Position numbers and translations under genes: made by a program. A model generated the notes under the pieces. The model did not search any database. It was not told where the DNA came from and was given only the letters and a program-made list of their open reading frames with translations. From Chthoniobacterales bacterium (lineage in GTDB: Bacteria; Verrucomicrobiota; Verrucomicrobiia; Chthoniobacterales; UBA10450), in assembly GCA_013812515.1 (NCBI GenBank), contig JACCTI010000481.1, forward strand, positions 1-11,855: a stretch of 11,855 nt of DNA, given 5' to 3'. How positions within the stretch are numbered: position 1 is the stretch's first letter; every line of letters starts with the position of its first letter. Shown piece after piece: positions 1 through 6,922 of the stretch.

Positions 1-2
1 AC

Positions 3-1979
3 GGACCGTACGATCCGGAGCGCGGCCTGCGCTTCAACAGTTCCAAACTCCTGATCGATCCCTATGCGAAGGCGATCGCGGGGCAGATTAGCTGGGCGGA
101 CGAGATGTTCGGCTATGTGGTCGGGGCGGAGGCGGGCGATTTGACGCCGGATTTCCGTGATGACGCATGGGGGATGCCGAAGGCGGTGGTGATCGATCCG
201 TCGTTCGACTGGAATGGTGTGAAGTCACCGCGCACGCCGTTAAACAACTCCATTATCTATGAAGTGCACGTGAAGGGTTTCACACACTTGTGTCCCGATG
301 TGCCGGATGAATTGCGCGGCACTTACGCCGGCCTGGGCAGCTCGGCCGCAGTGAAGTATCTCACCGATCTCGGTGTCACGGCGGTGGAGTTGCTACCGGT
401 GCACTCTTATGTGAACGACAAGCTTTTGGCCGACAGGGGCCTAACGAATTACTGGGGCTATAATTCGATCGGCTTCTTCGCGCCGGAGGCGAAGTATTCC
501 AGCAGCGGAGCGATGGGCGGACAGGTGGCCGAGTTCAAAGGCATGGTGCGCAATCTGCACGCCGCCGGGATCGAGGTGATTCTCGACGTGGTTTACAATC
601 ACACTGGCGAAGGCAATCACCTGGGCGCGACTTTGAGTTTCCGCGGGGTGGATAACGAAGCTTACTACCGGCTCATGCCGGAGGATCCGCGAATTTACAT
701 GGATTTCACCGGGACGGGAAACACCTTCAACCTGCTCCACTCACGCACGCTCCAGCTCGTAATGGATAGCTTGCGATACTGGGTCTTGGAGATGCACGTG
801 GACGGGTTCCGCTTCGACCTTGCCTCAACGCTGGCGCGGGATCAGAAGGGCGTGAACAAGCTGCACGCGTTTTTTGAGATCATTCACCAAGACCCGGTGC
901 TCTCGCAGGTGAAGCTGATCGCGGAACCGTGGGACGTGGGCGAGGGGGGCTATCAGGTCGGAAATTTTCCGGTGCTTTGGGCGGAGTGGAACGGGAAGTA
1001 TCGCGACGCAGTGCGCAGTTTCTGGAAAGGGGACGACGGGCGCATTGGCGAAATGGCCTACCGGCTCACGGGCAGTCCGGACCTGTATAGACATAATGGC
1101 CGCCGGCCCTATGCGAGCATCAACTTCATCACGGCGCACGACGGTTTCACCCTCAACGACCTCGTCAGCTACAACGTTAAGCACAACGAAGCGAACGGCG
1201 AGAATAACGCGGACGGCGAGAACAATAATCACTCCTGGAATCATGGGGTGGAAGGAGCGACGGACGATGCAGAAATTAACGGGCTGCGTGCACGCCAACG
1301 CCGCAACATGCTCGCCACGCTCCTGCTCTCGCAGGGTGTGCCGATGATTTGCGCGGGGGATGAATGGGCCCGGACGCAGCAGGGAAACAATAACGCCTAC
1401 TGCCAGGACAATGAGATTAGCTGGCTGACGTGGGAGCGCAGTGAAGAGCAGGAGCAACTACTCCTCTTCACACGCGAGCTGATCCAGCTGCGGCGCGAAC
1501 ATCCGGTCTTTCGGCGGCCGAAGTTTTTCCAGGGCAGACGGATCCGCGGCTCAGACATTAAGGATGTGATGTGGTTCAATCCGGGTGGCAACGAGATCAG
1601 CGAAGAAGAATGGGCCTCGCCTTTCGTGCGTTGTCTCGGGATGCTCCTAAGCGGCGACACGATCGACGTGCTCAGCTTCGAAGGTGAGCCGATTCGCGAT
1701 GAGACGTTCCTGTTCCTGATCAACGCGCACTACGAGACGGTCCCTTTCGTCCTTCCTGGCGAGGAACAACTCAAGTGGCGACTCATCATGGACACCGTAG
1801 ACGAGAATGGCTTCCTGGATGATGGCGAGCAGTATGCATCCGGTGATGACTTTGAAGTGGAAGGACGAGCGGCGAAGCTCCTGCGCTTAACCGCTGGCGC
1901 ACAAGCGAAGGCGCGTCACGAATCATGGAAGAAGCGGGAGGTGGAAGTGCCGAGGAACCAAGACCCGAGTCAATCGTGA
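3..1979 (+). CDS. glgX: Glycogen debranching enzyme GlgX (GH13), 5'-truncated by window edge
   Basis: The enzyme hydrolyses alpha-1,6 branch linkages in glycogen or limit dextrins (isoamylase/GlgX/TreX group of GH13) in the cytoplasm. The frame is open from base 3, where residues typical of the end of the N-terminal CBM48 module are read (GPYDPERGLRFN), so the true start lies left of the window and the ATG at 105 is internal. Numbering from that ATG, the four GH13 signature regions are intact: DVVYNHT at 161-167, GFRFDLAS at 234-241 with nucleophile D238, IAEPWD with acid/base E274, and TAHDG with transition-state stabiliser D346. A C-terminal beta domain follows, and the chain ends in a short charged tail. 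About 658 residues are visible, so perhaps 50-100 are missing. The HAD gene starts 40 bases downstream on the same strand, suggesting co-transcription. I am sure of the family; GlgX versus archaeal-type TreX specificity is less certain. Confidence 0.95.
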   Translation, partial: GPYDPERGLRFNSSKLLIDPYAKAIAGQISWADEMFGYVVGAEAGDLTPDFRDDAWGMPKAVVIDPSFDWNGVKSPRTPLNNSIIYEVHVKGFTHLCPDVPDELRGTYAGLGSSAAVKYLTDLGVTAVELLPVHSYVNDKLLADRGLTNYWGYNSIGFFAPEAKYSSSGAMGGQVAEFKGMVRNLHAAGIEVILDVVYNHTGEGNHLGATLSFRGVDNEAYYRLMPEDPRIYMDFTGTGNTFNLLHSRTLQLVMDSLRYWVLEMHVDGFRFDLASTLARDQKGVNKLHAFFEIIHQDPVLSQVKLIAEPWDVGEGGYQVGNFPVLWAEWNGKYRDAVRSFWKGDDGRIGEMAYRLTGSPDLYRHNGRRPYASINFITAHDGFTLNDLVSYNVKHNEANGENNADGENNNHSWNHGVEGATDDAEINGLRARQRRNMLATLLLSQGVPMICAGDEWARTQQGNNNAYCQDNEISWLTWERSEEQEQLLLFTRELIQLRREHPVFRRPKFFQGRRIRGSDIKDVMWFNPGGNEISEEEWASPFVRCLGMLLSGDTIDVLSFEGEPIRDETFLFLINAHYETVPFVLPGEEQLKWRLIMDTVDENGFLDDGEQYASGDDFEVEGRAAKLLRLTAGAQAKARHESWKKREVEVPRNQDPSQS

Positions 1980-2019
1980 AGCGCTCGAGGCGTGCCGAGG
2001 AGGCGAAGAAAGGCTCGGC

Positions 2020-2682
2020 GTGATCAAGGCCGCTATCTTTGATGTAGACGGGACCCTTGTCGATTCCAACGATCTCCACGCCGAAGCGTGGGACGAGACA
2101 TTGCGCCATTTCGGGAAAGAGATTCCGTATCGCGACTTGCGGGAGCAGATCGGCAAGGGTGGCGATCAGTACCTGCCCGAGTTTCTCTCTGCGCGTGAAA
2201 TGAGAGAGATCGGTGAGGACGCGGAGAAATTCCGTGCTGATCTGTTCAAAAGGAAATACCTCGGGCGAGTGCGTCCTTTCCCGCAAGTGAAGGAGCTCTT
2301 CGAGCGTTTGCGCGCGGACAGGAAACGGATTGCGCTCGCCTCCTCGGGGAACGCCGACGAAGCGGAGCACCACGTCAAGCTCGCCAGGCTCGAGGGACTT
2401 GTTGAGACGCAAACGAGCAAGAGCGACGTGAAGCATTCCAAGCCGAGCCCGGATGTGTTTACGAGTGCGTTGAACCTGCTGCACCTGCAAGCCGACGAAG
2501 CGATCGTGATTGGTGACACACCGTATGATGTGCAGGCGGCGAAGAAGATCGGGCTGTGCACCGTGGCGCTGCTTTGCGGCGGGTTCAGTGAGGACCAACT
2601 CCGAGCCTCAGGCGCGATCGCTATTTACGACGACCCCGCAGATGTACTGGCGAGCTATGCACGTTCGCCGCTCTCCCGTTGA
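2020..2682 (+). CDS. HAD-superfamily hydrolase (subfamily IA, phosphoglycolate phosphatase/beta-phosphoglucomutase-like)
   Basis: This is a soluble phosphohydrolase or phosphomutase of 220 residues, the usual length for subfamily IA. All four HAD motifs are visible: motif I FDVDGT with nucleophile D8 and general acid/base D10, motif II with S108/S109 (ALASSGN), motif III lysine K141 in the HSKPSPD stretch, and motif IV GDTPYD with D166 and D170. A helical cap occupies roughly residues 15-85 (C1 type). The start chosen is GTG at 2020, with a purine-rich GAAAGG at 2008-2013 and a stronger GAGGAGG at 1997-2003 that is rather far upstream. The substrate cannot be read from the sequence. Position directly behind glgX makes a sugar phosphate attractive, but phosphoglycolate, pyrophosphate or a broad-specificity role is equally compatible. 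Confidence 0.9.
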   Translation: MIKAAIFDVDGTLVDSNDLHAEAWDETLRHFGKEIPYRDLREQIGKGGDQYLPEFLSAREMREIGEDAEKFRADLFKRKYLGRVRPFPQVKELFERLRADRKRIALASSGNADEAEHHVKLARLEGLVETQTSKSDVKHSKPSPDVFTSALNLLHLQADEAIVIGDTPYDVQAAKKIGLCTVALLCGGFSEDQLRASGAIAIYDDPADVLASYARSPLSR

Positions 2683-2767
2683 AAGCGGAAGTTGTTCAGC
2701 GCGATTTGCCCGCGACAAACGATTACTCTGGCAACGAAAAATCGCAGTACTCGATCCTAATTGGCGC

Positions 2768-3244
2768 ATGACTCCTACATCACTCATCATTGTGACAGAC
2801 CGCGGAAGCCTGAAGGCGTATAAAGTGAACGAGACGCCGAACCGCGGGGCCGGATTGCAACTGGTTCAAGCATTCGAGACGACGGACGCTCACGGACGGT
2901 ATCAGGACAAGCTCACGGATCAGGCCGGACGCTTTCCGGCAGGTGATGGGGGCGGCGCAACCGGGAGCGGGCGGCACATGAATGGCATGGCGGAACGCCA
3001 GGGACTGGAGACGGAGAACGATCGCCGCATTTTCAGACAGTTGGCCGACAACATCACCGAAGTGGTGAAGCGCGAAGGAGGCGACGGCTGGTCTTTCGCC
3101 GCGCCAGCCTCAATTCACTCGGCCGTGGTCGACCTGCTGCCGCCGCAGGTGCGCGACCGCATTGTTGAGCATGTGAAATCGGATTTGGTGAACATCGAGC
3201 TAGCGAATCTGCCGCAGCACTTCCGCTCGCTACAACCTCTCTGA
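2768..3244 (+). CDS. Host attachment protein family (PF10116-like)
   Basis: The product is a small soluble protein of 158 residues resembling the family named 'protein required for attachment to host cells', after an Agrobacterium gene. Recognition rests on three features. The N-terminus carries a strand followed by DRGSLKAYKV. A glycine-rich linker at about residues 54-73 is followed by ETENDRRIFRQLADNI. The C-terminal half reads as a strand (FAAPAS) followed by a helix and a conserved-looking ending (VRDRIVEHVKSDLVN, LPQHF). The reading frame stays open far upstream into the HAD gene, but the ATG at 2768 removes that overlap and starts exactly where the family begins. No Shine-Dalgarno sequence is evident. 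No signal peptide or membrane helix is seen, so a literal surface-adhesion role is doubtful. From memory, the fold is grouped with eRF1 domain 2-like (baeRF) proteins, which would point to a ribosome-related role; that is an inference. Confidence 0.8.
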   Translation: MTPTSLIIVTDRGSLKAYKVNETPNRGAGLQLVQAFETTDAHGRYQDKLTDQAGRFPAGDGGGATGSGRHMNGMAERQGLETENDRRIFRQLADNITEVVKREGGDGWSFAAPASIHSAVVDLLPPQVRDRIVEHVKSDLVNIELANLPQHFRSLQPL

Positions 3245-3251
3245 TGAAACG

Positions 3252-3263
3252 CGGAGCGCTCCG
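3252..3263. repeat. 12-bp perfect palindrome after the host-attachment-type gene
   Basis: CGGAGCGCTCCG reads identically on both strands and begins 7 bases after the stop codon of the preceding gene, in a 75-base gap before the HPF-like gene. A second tiny inverted repeat, CGGC-5-GCCG (3262-3274), overlaps its right edge. It could be a weak attenuating hairpin or a protein-binding site. There is no following T-tract, so it is not a classical intrinsic terminator. In GC-rich DNA a palindrome of this size can arise by chance. Confidence 0.3.
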
Positions 3264-3319
3264 GCATTCAGCCGCAGCCTTCCCGTCTGTGGTCATCTTT
3301 CAACCAAGCACACTTCCAG

Positions 3320-3880
3320 ATGCAACTGCCTCTCGAAATATCTTACCGCGGTGTCGAGAAGTCCGAGGAACTTGACCATCTGATCCGCACGAAAGCGGCG
3401 CGCCTGGATCGGTTTTGCGATCATATCAGTCGCTGCGATGTCGCGGTTGAGCAGCCGAACCATCAACAGCGCGCGGGCAATCCGTTCCGTGTTCGCGTCG
3501 ACGTCACAGTTCCACCCGGCCACGAGCTTGTCGCCGACGAGAGGCAGACGGAGCACGAGATGCACGAGCCGCTCACGAAGATAATTAACGACGCATTCAA
3601 AACTATGGAGCGGCAGTTGAAAGATCTGGTCGGACGCCAGCGGCACGAAGTGAAGACGCACGCTGAGCCGCGCGCGCTCATCACCAAGCTCTTCGCGGAC
3701 TACGGCTTCATCACGGATGGCGGCGGCGTCGACATTTACTTTCATCGCAACGCAGTGGTAGGAACAGAGTTCGCCGGGCTGAAAATAGGCACCGAAGTCC
3801 GGTTCGACCTCTCTCACGGAGAGATGGGTCCGCAGGCCAGCACCGTGCACGTGGTCAGCACGGGCGGTTCGAAGCTATAG
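3320..3880 (+). CDS. HPF/RaiA (S30AE) domain fused to a cold-shock-like domain
   Basis: This is a putative ribosome-associated stress protein of 186 residues. Residues 1-105 resemble the hibernation-promoting factor/RaiA fold: an opening strand (LEISYRGVEKSEEL), a helix (LDHLIRTKAARLDRF), strands around FRVRVDVTVPPGHEL, and a second long helix at about 82-106. Residues 120-180 resemble a cold-shock (OB-fold) domain, with an RNP1-like DYGFI at 127-131, an RNP2-like VDIYFHR at 137-143, and GTEVRFDL as a later strand. Known HPF proteins bind the 30S decoding region and block translation or dimerise ribosomes; cold-shock domains bind single-stranded RNA. The ATG at 3320 has no Shine-Dalgarno sequence but fits the domain start exactly. 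It lacks the typical long-HPF dimerisation domain, so ribosome dimerisation through that route is not expected. The gene lies 75 bases after the host-attachment-type gene. Confidence 0.85.
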   Translation: MQLPLEISYRGVEKSEELDHLIRTKAARLDRFCDHISRCDVAVEQPNHQQRAGNPFRVRVDVTVPPGHELVADERQTEHEMHEPLTKIINDAFKTMERQLKDLVGRQRHEVKTHAEPRALITKLFADYGFITDGGGVDIYFHRNAVVGTEFAGLKIGTEVRFDLSHGEMGPQASTVHVVSTGGSKL

Positions 3881-3943
3881 GCGCGCTGAGGAGCAACGTC
3901 TCCCAGGAGCAGCGGACATACCGCGGAACTGCAAGCGGAGCGA

Positions 3944-4708
3944 ATGGAGCAAGCGTTGCGATCTGCGGCGGCGTTTTTGTTTTTATTCGTTGAGACGATG
4001 AACGCAGCGGAGTGGCGTAAAGTCGCTTTCGGAACTGAGACGCTTCATTGGCGGGGAGTGACGAAGGAAAGCGAATCGGGTCAGGCGCTGGCGCAGCGAC
4101 TGCACACAAAGCGTGGCGATATCATCGCGCGGTATCATCCCGCGTCGGTGAAGGTGCTGGGGACGAGGGATCTTGGCGTGGTTTGGGTCGGCGGCGCCGG
4201 CGGAGGATTGGATGGACCGGCGCGCGGGCTATATCCCGAGGCCTGCGAGCGCTTGCAGAAGCGCGGTGTTGCTGGCTTGCGCTTGCATTATCGTTTGCCT
4301 AACGAATTAACCGAGTGCGTCCTTGACACGCTCGTCGGAATCGATTTCCTCGCGCAGGAAGGTGCCCGCAGCGTCGCGCTCGTGGGTCACAGCTTTGGTG
4401 GAGCGGTCGTGATTTCCGCCGGCGCTGTTTCACCCCACGTCCGCGCCATCGTGCCGATGTCGAGTCAAACGTACGGAACCGAACTCACGTCCTCGGTCGC
4501 GCCGCGTCCGCTGCTGCTTATTCACGGCCTGGACGATGATGTTCTCTCGCCACTCTGCTCACGCCAGCTCTACGCGGCCGCGGGTGAGCCGAAGGAGCTG
4601 AAGCTCTATCCCGGCGCGGGGCACGGTCTGGACGAAGTCCGGCAGGAACTCCTCGACCTGCTTGTTCGCTGGATTCCAGAGCAGCTCGTGCGCAGCGGCT
4701 CGCGCTGA
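3944..4708 (+). CDS. Alpha/beta hydrolase (dienelactone hydrolase/prolyl oligopeptidase-like)
   Basis: The product is a 254-residue serine hydrolase. The nucleophile elbow is GHSFGG with S150. The acid is most likely D198 in the HGLDDDV segment, and the base is H227 in GAGHGLD, giving a complete catalytic triad in the canonical order. An early WVGGAGGGLDG (81-91) is placed like an oxyanion-hole loop. The ATG at 3944 has GGAG only 3 bases upstream; the alternative ATG at 3998 (residue 19) would remove a short hydrophobic stretch (AAAFLFLFV) that is too weak to call a signal peptide. The substrate is unknown; esters and thioesters are the commonest in the family. The gene ends 20 bases before the end of the convergent ftsH gene. 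It is downstream of the HPF-like gene by 63 bases, so read-through is possible. Confidence 0.85.
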   Translation: MEQALRSAAAFLFLFVETMNAAEWRKVAFGTETLHWRGVTKESESGQALAQRLHTKRGDIIARYHPASVKVLGTRDLGVVWVGGAGGGLDGPARGLYPEACERLQKRGVAGLRLHYRLPNELTECVLDTLVGIDFLAQEGARSVALVGHSFGGAVVISAGAVSPHVRAIVPMSSQTYGTELTSSVAPRPLLLIHGLDDDVLSPLCSRQLYAAAGEPKELKLYPGAGHGLDEVRQELLDLLVRWIPEQLVRSGSR

Positions 4709-4735
4709 AGAACGCGTTGAACGTGTAGCTACGCG
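4693..4735. terminator. Possible weak bidirectional terminator region between convergent genes
   Basis: Two short GC-rich inverted repeats lie at the convergent junction of the hydrolase and ftsH. One is CAGCG-5-CGCTG (4693-4707), overlapping the hydrolase stop. The other is CGCGT-13-ACGCG (4713-4735), overlapping the ftsH stop. Neither is followed by a T-run on either strand, so intrinsic termination is only a guess from position. Confidence 0.2.
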
Positions 4736-6768
4736 GGCGCGCCGCTCAGCCCTCCGGGCAGTGGTGGCGTCACATCGGGCGCGACGACGACCTGCTTCGG
4801 CGGCTTTTCAGGTGGCATTGTCTGCACGGAGGATGCGGGCGGACCCGGCGGCGGATTCAACATCCGGCCGTGCTCGATAATTTCGCGGATTTGCGAGCCG
4901 TCGAGCGTCTCGTATTCGAGCAGAGCTTTGGCGATTGCTTCAAGGTGGTCGCGATGCTCGATGAGCGTCCGCTTCGCCAAGTCGTACGCTTCATCGATAA
5001 ACTTGCGGACTTCGCGGTCTATTTCCTCGGCGGTTGCTTCGCTGTAATCGCGCGAACGCGAAATGTCGCGGCCGAGAAACACGTATTCCTCGTGTTCGCC
5101 GTATTCCACCATGCCCATTTTGTCGCTCATGCCCCATTCGCAGACCATGCGACGGGAAAGATTGGTCGCCATTTTAATGTCGCCGCTGGCGCCATTCGTG
5201 ATGTCACCGAAGACAATTTCTTCCGCAACACGACCGCCCATCTTCACGACGAGGCTGGAGAGCAGTTCGTTTTTCCGGTTCGTATATTTGTCTTCTTCCG
5301 GCAGCCACATCGTGCTGCCTAACGAAGGACCGCGCGGGATGATGGTGACTTTGTGGAGCGGCTCAGTATGCGGCAGCAATTCAAGAAGCAAGGCGTGCCC
5401 AGCTTCGTGATAAGCGGTGTTCGTCTTCTCCTTTTCACTGAGCGCCAGACTGCGGCGTTCTTTGCCCCAGCGGACTTTGTCGCGTGATTCTTCCAGCTCT
5501 CGGAGCGTGATTCCTTTCAGACCTCGACGAGCAGCGAGCAAAGCGGCTTCGTTGATTACGTTCGCAAGCTCAGCGCCGGAATAGCCCGGTGTGCCGCGCG
5601 CGACCACCTGAAGATCTACGCCTTCCGCAAGTTTCACCTTCTTTGAGTGAACGCGCAGAATTTCTTCGCGCCCCTTCACATCGGGCAAGTTCACGGTGAT
5701 CTGCCGATCAAAACGACCTGGCCGCAAAAGAGCTGGATCGAGAACGTCGGGGCGGTTGGTTGCAGCAATGATGATCACGCCTTCCTGGGTATCGAACCCG
5801 TCCATCTCGACGAGGAGGGCGTTGAGTGTCTGCTCGCGTTCGTCGTGTCCGCCCCCGACTCCATGGCCGCGATGACGACCGACCGCGTCAATCTCATCGA
5901 TGAAGATGATGCAAGGCGCGGACTTCTTGCCTTGCTCGAACATGTCGCGCACGCGACTCGCGCCCACGCCGACAAACATTTCCACAAAATCGGAACCGCT
6001 GATCGAGAAGAACGGCACGTCAGCTTCGCCGGCGATCGCACGGGCAAGCAGTGTTTTGCCAGTGCCGGGAGGACCGACGAGCAGCACGCCTTTCGGAATG
6101 CGGCCGCCGAGCTTCTGAAATTTCTTCGGATCGCGCAGGAACTCGACTAACTCCGTGACTTCATCCTTCGCTTCCTCGACGCCGGCAACGTCCTTGAACG
6201 TGATTTTGTTCTTGTCACGTGCCAGCATGCGCGCCTTCGATTTTCCAAAGTTGAGCGCTCCTTTGCCCGCCATGCGGATCTGCTGGCGGAAGAGGAAATA
6301 CAGAACCACCAGGAAAAGAGCGATCGGAGCGAAGCCGATAAGCGTCTGCGCCATCAAGTTCGAATCCATTCGGAACGCGAACGGCACGCCCGCGGCCGCG
6401 AGGCGATCTTCCAAGTTCTTGGCCACGTTTGCGTAAATTGTCGTGCGAAACGCCACCTGCTGGGCGGGATTAGCGCCCGCGCCCTGCTTCAGGTAAGCAC
6501 CGCGCAAGGTCTGAGTAGGCCGGCCATCCTCCACCACGATCTGGAGCGGGTATTTGTTGTCCGCGACGACTTCCTTATTGTCGAGCAGCTCGAGAAAGCG
6601 GTTATACGGGACTTCCTCGGCGTTTGTGTAACCACTGCCTCGGAAAAGGACGGCGAGACCGATGAGGGCGAAGGCAATCGCGATTAAGACCACGCCGCGC
6701 CAGTTAAAGCTGGGCTCGCTGCCACCAGATTTATTGTCCTTCTTTGAGTTACGATCGGCTTGGGACAT
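4729..6768 (-). CDS. ftsH: ATP-dependent zinc metalloprotease FtsH
   Basis: FtsH is the membrane-anchored AAA+ protease that degrades misfolded membrane proteins and short-lived regulators, acting as a hexamer on the cytoplasmic face of the inner membrane. The 679-residue chain is complete. Transmembrane helix 1 is at about 25-42, a periplasmic domain at about 43-142, and helix 2 at about 143-161. The ATPase has Walker A GPPGTGKT (232-239), pore loop MFVG (264-267), Walker B IIFIDE (287-292), and the second region of homology with RPGRFDR (349-355). The protease site is HEAGH with H454, E455 and H458, and the probable third zinc ligand is D530. After about residue 637 the tail is proline-rich and low-complexity (PPPGPP, PPEKPP), as is common in some FtsH proteins. 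The ATG at 6768 (complement) gives a normal length, but no Shine-Dalgarno sequence is visible. It is transcribed alone, away from the exporter gene. Confidence 0.98.
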   Translation of the reverse strand: MSQADRNSKKDNKSGGSEPSFNWRGVVLIAIAFALIGLAVLFRGSGYTNAEEVPYNRFLELLDNKEVVADNKYPLQIVVEDGRPTQTLRGAYLKQGAGANPAQQVAFRTTIYANVAKNLEDRLAAAGVPFAFRMDSNLMAQTLIGFAPIALFLVVLYFLFRQQIRMAGKGALNFGKSKARMLARDKNKITFKDVAGVEEAKDEVTELVEFLRDPKKFQKLGGRIPKGVLLVGPPGTGKTLLARAIAGEADVPFFSISGSDFVEMFVGVGASRVRDMFEQGKKSAPCIIFIDEIDAVGRHRGHGVGGGHDEREQTLNALLVEMDGFDTQEGVIIIAATNRPDVLDPALLRPGRFDRQITVNLPDVKGREEILRVHSKKVKLAEGVDLQVVARGTPGYSGAELANVINEAALLAARRGLKGITLRELEESRDKVRWGKERRSLALSEKEKTNTAYHEAGHALLLELLPHTEPLHKVTIIPRGPSLGSTMWLPEEDKYTNRKNELLSSLVVKMGGRVAEEIVFGDITNGASGDIKMATNLSRRMVCEWGMSDKMGMVEYGEHEEYVFLGRDISRSRDYSEATAEEIDREVRKFIDEAYDLAKRTLIEHRDHLEAIAKALLEYETLDGSQIREIIEHGRMLNPPPGPPASSVQTMPPEKPPKQVVVAPDVTPPLPGGLSGAPA

Positions 6769-6801
6769 AGAAAAGAATGCGCGCTTCCGGCGAGCACAGG
6801 G

Positions 6802-6830
6802 AGGCTAACACCGACGAAGTGGCATTGCAA
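6802..6830 (-). promoter_or_regulatory. Candidate sigma70-like promoter for ftsH
   Basis: Reading the minus strand, TTGCAA (6830-6825) is separated by exactly 17 bases from TAGCCT (6807-6802). These match the -35 and -10 consensus at 4 of 6 and 3 of 6 positions. The start of transcription would fall near 6795, leaving a leader of about 27 bases before the ftsH ATG. The match is weak, and the call depends mainly on spacing and position in the divergent gap. Confidence 0.18.
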
Positions 6831-6847
6831 AAGGAGCACGAGGCTTG
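6831..6847 (+). promoter_or_regulatory. Shine-Dalgarno plus TTG: alternative start of the exporter
   Basis: AAGGAG at 6831-6836 is followed after 8 bases by an in-frame TTG at 6845. This is the best-spaced Shine-Dalgarno/start combination at this gene. Using it gives a 1230-residue exporter whose extra 26 residues are rich in Gly and Arg and look more like leader than protein. It may equally be a coincidence in an untranslated region. Confidence 0.35.
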
Positions 6848-6922
6848 CCGCGCGGCAGTCGCGCTGGGTGGGGAGGATTGCGCCACGGCGGCAAAACATC
6901 TACTCTTAGCGCCGATTTAGTC

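Noticed and set aside
825..1457. Long antisense open frame inside glgX
   Set aside because: It lies wholly opposite the catalytic core of glgX, its translation shows no recognisable domain, and long shadow frames are expected in GC-rich codons.
1786..2598. 270-codon antisense open frame across the glgX end and HAD gene
   Set aside because: The forward-strand genes have intact catalytic motifs throughout this interval. The antisense product is a shadow with no recognisable family.
2510..2767. In-frame upstream extension of the host-attachment-type gene
   Set aside because: It overlaps the HAD gene by over 170 bases and its translation is Arg/Cys-rich shadow-like sequence. The family similarity starts at ATG 2768.
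3889..3912. Direct repeat AGGAGCA at 3889 and 3906 before the hydrolase gene
   Set aside because: Seven bases repeated twice in a purine-rich GC context is likely chance, and neither copy is at a useful distance from a start codon.
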